From Methanocorpusculum sp. (GTDB lineage Archaea; Halobacteriota; Methanomicrobia; Methanomicrobiales; Methanocorpusculaceae): a DNA stretch of 7,872 bases. The notes beneath the pieces are model-generated. The model was not told the origin of the DNA, searched no databases, and saw only the letters and a program-made list of their open reading frames with translations. Shown here piece after piece: positions 5,773-7,872 of the stretch. The stretch's first letter is position 1; the number at the start of each line of letters is the position of its first letter. A program made the position numbers and the translations under genes. Location of the stretch: positions 1-7,872 of the forward strand of contig JAUNXW010000071.1 of assembly GCA_030539595.1 (NCBI GenBank), written 5' to 3'.

Positions 5773-6606
5773 TTACCTCTTCATTTTTACAACGCACGGA
5801 CCGGTTGAATTTATTCTGAGCTTAACGGGCTCACCGAATTTTTCAAGAATCTCTTTTGCTTTTTCTCCAAAGGCAAACACTCCTTTTCCAAGCATAGTCA
5901 TGGAACAGGGAATATTTTCACTTTCGCAGGCTTGAATTATTTCTTCAAGTTCTGAAAGAAGCAGACCGCTGTTTCTTGCAAACTCAAGCGAGTTTTTCAT
6001 GAACTCATCGGCATTTGAAGGAACAGACTGAGGAAAGGCCTCTTCGACCTTTTTCATTTTTTCAGGGGAGCTGATTACTTCATTTGTTGGAATCTCTCCA
6101 AACGAAAGACAGTAGATGTCTCTGTCGTCATAGAATTTTTTCAGGATTCCGTGAATTCCCGGTTTTGTTCTGACGACTATTTCACCGCATGAAATTGCTG
6201 TGACGTCACCAAGTCCTGTTCCGTGCTTAACTTCAATTGCGTGGGCTTTCAAAAACATATCGTTTTTGGAAAGCCCAAGGTCAAATACTGCGTCTGCGGC
6301 AAAATACGAAGCAAGAAGACCTGCTGCACTCATTCCAAAGCCTGAGCCTATAGGCATTTCAGCAGTAACCTCAACGTCTGCATTTTTTCCAAACGGTTCA
6401 AGGACTTCGCGAATTAGCCAGCTGTCTACAGTCTCACCGTTGATTTTTACGTTGAGTTCTTTTGAAGGTGACATTTTTACATAAACGCCTTTGTCTATGA
6501 CAACTCCTGCACCAAGACTTCCCGTAGTCTGAATTGAGAGACCGTCAACTCTCTTGAAGTATCCTGAGATGTGACCCGGTGCAAATCCTACAGCAAAACG
6601 TTCCAT
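5773..6606 (-). CDS. Pantoate kinase (PoK), GHMP kinase family
   Basis: PoK phosphorylates pantoate with ATP to 4-phosphopantoate, the step before PPS in archaeal CoA synthesis. The 277-residue protein shows the GHMP fold: the N-terminal FAPGHISGYF (8-17), the ATP-binding glycine loop PIGSGFGMSAAG (85-96), the segment HGTGLGDV (128-135) with a likely active-site aspartate at D134, and the C-terminal MTMLGKGVFAFG block (236-247). This pattern fits PoK rather than homoserine or mevalonate kinase, and the PPS gene next door strongly supports it. A TAA in frame 7 bases before the ATG fixes the start at 6606. The start lies inside the end of coaBC (19-bp overlap). The nearest purine-rich site, GAGGAGG, is about 13 bases away, so reinitiation after coaBC is likely. 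Its own stop is embedded in the PPS ribosome site. Confidence 0.93.
   Translation of the reverse strand: MERFAVGFAPGHISGYFKRVDGLSIQTTGSLGAGVVIDKGVYVKMSPSKELNVKINGETVDSWLIREVLEPFGKNADVEVTAEMPIGSGFGMSAAGLLASYFAADAVFDLGLSKNDMFLKAHAIEVKHGTGLGDVTAISCGEIVVRTKPGIHGILKKFYDDRDIYCLSFGEIPTNEVISSPEKMKKVEEAFPQSVPSNADEFMKNSLEFARNSGLLLSELEEIIQACESENIPCSMTMLGKGVFAFGEKAKEILEKFGEPVKLRINSTGPCVVKMKR
5775..5779 (-). promoter_or_regulatory. Shine-Dalgarno of PPS overlapping the PoK stop
   Basis: The minus strand reads AGAGGTAAAAATG: the TAA stop of PoK begins with the last base of GAGGT, and the PPS ATG follows two bases after the stop. This decides the PPS start and implies translational coupling of the two enzymes. 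Confidence 0.7.
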
Positions 6607-7715
6607 ATCTCTTTAGCCGCCTCCTCTTTTGTTCCGCTGATTTTCTTTTCTCCGTTTTCTGTAAGGAGAACATATTCTGCATTCACTGACCCCATTGTTT
6701 CGGGTTTGTTTGCGGCAACAAGAACGATGTTTTTCTTTTCAAGAAGTTTCTTTCCTTCTTCAACAGAATTTTCTCCGAGCTTGAAGCCGATGGTTTTTAC
6801 ATTTACTCTTGAGATTAATTTTTCAAGCGGTTCAAGCGTGATTTTTACTTCCGCACCGCTTGGAATTTTTCCTGCTTCGCGTTTTGGTTTGAAATCCGAT
6901 ATTGCCGCAGCGCTTACGTAGTAGTCAGCGCCTGCGATATTTTCAAGAACCGCTTTTCTCATATCGTCGGCGGATGTGATGTCAATATTTTCAACGCACG
7001 GAATTTTTCCGTGTATTTTTGTGTTGGAGACAGCACATACATGAGCTCCTAATCTAAATGCTTCAAGAGCCATCTCCCGTCCCATTTTTCCAGAAGAGCG
7101 GGTTGTAAGAATTCTTACGTCGTCGAGTTCTTCGCGGCATGAACCGCTTGAGACCACAACTTTTTTGCCGAGAAGTTTTTTGGAGTTGACTGCTCTTTCA
7201 CAATACAGACAGACAGTTTCAATGTCTGCCATCTTGGCTTTTTCTTCTTCCATTTTTGGAGGGACGATGTCAATTCCTATTTCTTTGAGTGTCTCAATAT
7301 TTTTTTTCAGAATAGGGTGATGATACATTGATTCATGCATTGCGGGAACAAGCACAACCGGCATTTTTCTTCCAAGAGCTGTTGTTGCAAAGGTTGTTAT
7401 TATTGTGTCATCTATCCCGCAGGCTATTTTTGATATTGTGTTGGCAGTTGACGGCGCAATTAAAAGTAAATCAGCTTCACCGCCTTCTCCGCAATATTTT
7501 ACATGTTCAACAAGCCCAGTTATTTTTGTGAGGGCAGGTTTTTGACAGGCGTAAGTCAGCGCTTCCGGGTTTATTATTCCACAGGCTGCCTCAGATAGAA
7601 TTGCTGTGACGTCAGCTCCTCTTCGTCTTAACTCGTGAACGAGTTTGACGGTTTCAACTGCTGCAATACTTCCGCAGACTCCTATTACTATTTTTATATT
7701 GTAGAGAGTTTTCAT
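6588..7715 (-). CDS. coaBC: Bifunctional phosphopantothenoylcysteine decarboxylase / phosphopantothenate--cysteine ligase
   Basis: This flavoprotein fusion converts 4'-phosphopantothenate and cysteine to 4'-phosphopantetheine. Residues 1-175 are the FMN-dependent CoaC half: IVIGVCGSIAA (9-19), the catalytic histidine His71 in GLVEHVKY, ADLLLIAPSTANT (81-93) and PAMHESM (124-130). Residues 180-375 are the CoaB half, with VVSSGSCREELD (187-198), the SSGKMG nucleotide motif (207-212), AAAISDFKP (269-277) and AANKPETMGS (334-343). The 375-residue length is normal for archaeal members. Two differences from the bacterial enzymes are visible: PAMH instead of PAMN, and an EEEKAKM stretch (156-162) where bacterial CoaC has its ACGD lid cysteine. 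I believe the first is common in archaea but cannot verify it. It is the first gene of the operon. Only a weak GAG precedes the ATG at 7715, but the family begins here. Confidence 0.96.
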   Translation of the reverse strand: MKTLYNIKIVIGVCGSIAAVETVKLVHELRRRGADVTAILSEAACGIINPEALTYACQKPALTKITGLVEHVKYCGEGGEADLLLIAPSTANTISKIACGIDDTIITTFATTALGRKMPVVLVPAMHESMYHHPILKKNIETLKEIGIDIVPPKMEEEKAKMADIETVCLYCERAVNSKKLLGKKVVVSSGSCREELDDVRILTTRSSGKMGREMALEAFRLGAHVCAVSNTKIHGKIPCVENIDITSADDMRKAVLENIAGADYYVSAAAISDFKPKREAGKIPSGAEVKITLEPLEKLISRVNVKTIGFKLGENSVEEGKKLLEKKNIVLVAANKPETMGSVNAEYVLLTENGEKKISGTKEEAAKEIWNVLL

Positions 7716-7781
7716 TTTCTCAAGTGTGTTTATTTATTTTAGTGTTCAGCAGATATGATAGTTGGGTTTCGTGGGAGTGTT

Positions 7782-7807
7782 TTTGACAAGCTCAAGAGCC
7801 TGTCCAA
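7782..7807. repeat. Imperfect 26-bp palindrome near the predicted CoA operon transcription start
   Basis: The arms 7782-7793 and 7796-7807 are 12 bases each with two mismatches around a two-base centre (core GACAAGCTC / GAGCCTGTC). On the minus strand it lies just downstream of the TATA-like box, across the expected start of transcription. That is the usual place for an archaeal repressor site, but a leader RNA hairpin is also possible. Confidence 0.4.
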
Positions 7808-7820
7808 TAGTGGAATTTGA

Positions 7821-7828
7821 TATTTAAA
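7821..7828 (-). promoter_or_regulatory. Candidate TATA box of the coaBC operon
   Basis: The minus strand reads TTTAAATA, a close match to the archaeal TATA consensus. Transcription would start near 7798, giving a leader of roughly 80 bases before coaBC. All four genes down to the rfcS-like gene would share this promoter, since no gap large enough for another one exists between them. Confidence 0.45.
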
Positions 7829-7872
7829 TTAATTGGAAATAGTAATTTGTTGATATTCGGGTGTTTTTTGTT

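Larger units (their letters stand above)
7716..7872. other. Upstream region of the CoA operon, no gene seen
   Basis: About 157 bases reach the right window edge. They hold a TATA-like box, an imperfect palindrome and T-rich DNA. No coding frame that I could support begins or ends here. A second AT-rich word (AAAATAAATAAA on the minus strand, 7730-7741) lies too close to the ATG to leave a normal leader, but could drive a leaderless transcript. Confidence 0.55.

Noticed and set aside
5771..5797. Longer PPS start at 5797 adding nine residues
   Set aside because: GAGGT would fall within the coding part, the extension overlaps PoK, and the family begins at MSDIPKSHPR.
1..7872. CRISPR array, transposon, tRNA/rRNA or defence cassette
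   Set aside because: No regularly spaced repeats, no transposase or nuclease motifs, and no tRNA-like cloverleaf were recognised on either strand.

Overview
The window looks like chromosomal DNA from a methanogenic euryarchaeon. The evidence is the gene content on the right: an archaeal-type CoA pathway with pantoate kinase (PoK) and phosphopantoate--beta-alanine ligase (PPS) in place of bacterial PanC and pantothenate kinase. A replication factor C (RFC) clamp-loader subunit, archaeal TATA-like boxes and GAGGT(G) Shine-Dalgarno sites support this. The moderately AT-rich composition and this gene set would suit Methanomicrobiales or a related order. That placement is an inference and cannot be settled from the sequence alone.

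Layout. (1) Positions 1-2293, minus strand: a Ycf46-like AAA+ ATPase (590-2293) followed 8 bases later by the 5' part of a zinc-ribbon/TPR-like protein resembling DUF2225 (1-581, running off the left edge). (2) Positions 2294-2649: a very AT-rich divergent intergenic region with candidate promoters in both directions and no convincing gene. (3) Positions 2650-3243, plus strand: an AT-rich, Lys/Asn/Asp-rich protein of 197 residues that I do not recognise. (4) Positions 3244-3364: a short gap with a perfect 10-bp inverted repeat. (5) Positions 3365-4075, plus strand: purC, SAICAR synthetase. It converges on the right-hand operon, and the two stop codons share the same TTAA. (6) Positions 7715 down to 4072, minus strand: a tightly packed operon coaBC - PoK - PPS - rfcS-like. 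Successive joints are a 19-bp overlap, a 2-bp gap and a 14-bp overlap. (7) Positions 7716-7872: the operon's upstream region, with a TATA-like box and an imperfect palindrome.

How the genes work together. PoK phosphorylates pantoate, PPS joins 4-phosphopantoate to beta-alanine giving 4'-phosphopantothenate, and CoaBC adds cysteine and decarboxylates to give 4'-phosphopantetheine. These are three consecutive stages from pantoate towards CoA. The fourth gene is a diverged clamp-loader small subunit. It keeps the SRC arginine-finger motif but has lost the Walker B glutamate and the usual sensor-1 asparagine, so it probably serves as a specialised subunit beside a canonical RfcS encoded elsewhere.

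The most interesting items are this degenerate clamp-loader gene translationally linked to CoA synthesis, the pairing of a Ycf46-like AAA+ ATPase with a zinc/TPR protein in an archaeon, the unrecognised AT-rich gene, and two promoter-proximal inverted repeats (upstream of purC and coaBC) that share a TTGGACA half-site. I did not find clear evidence of a wholly new multi-gene system, CRISPR array, IS element or RNA gene.
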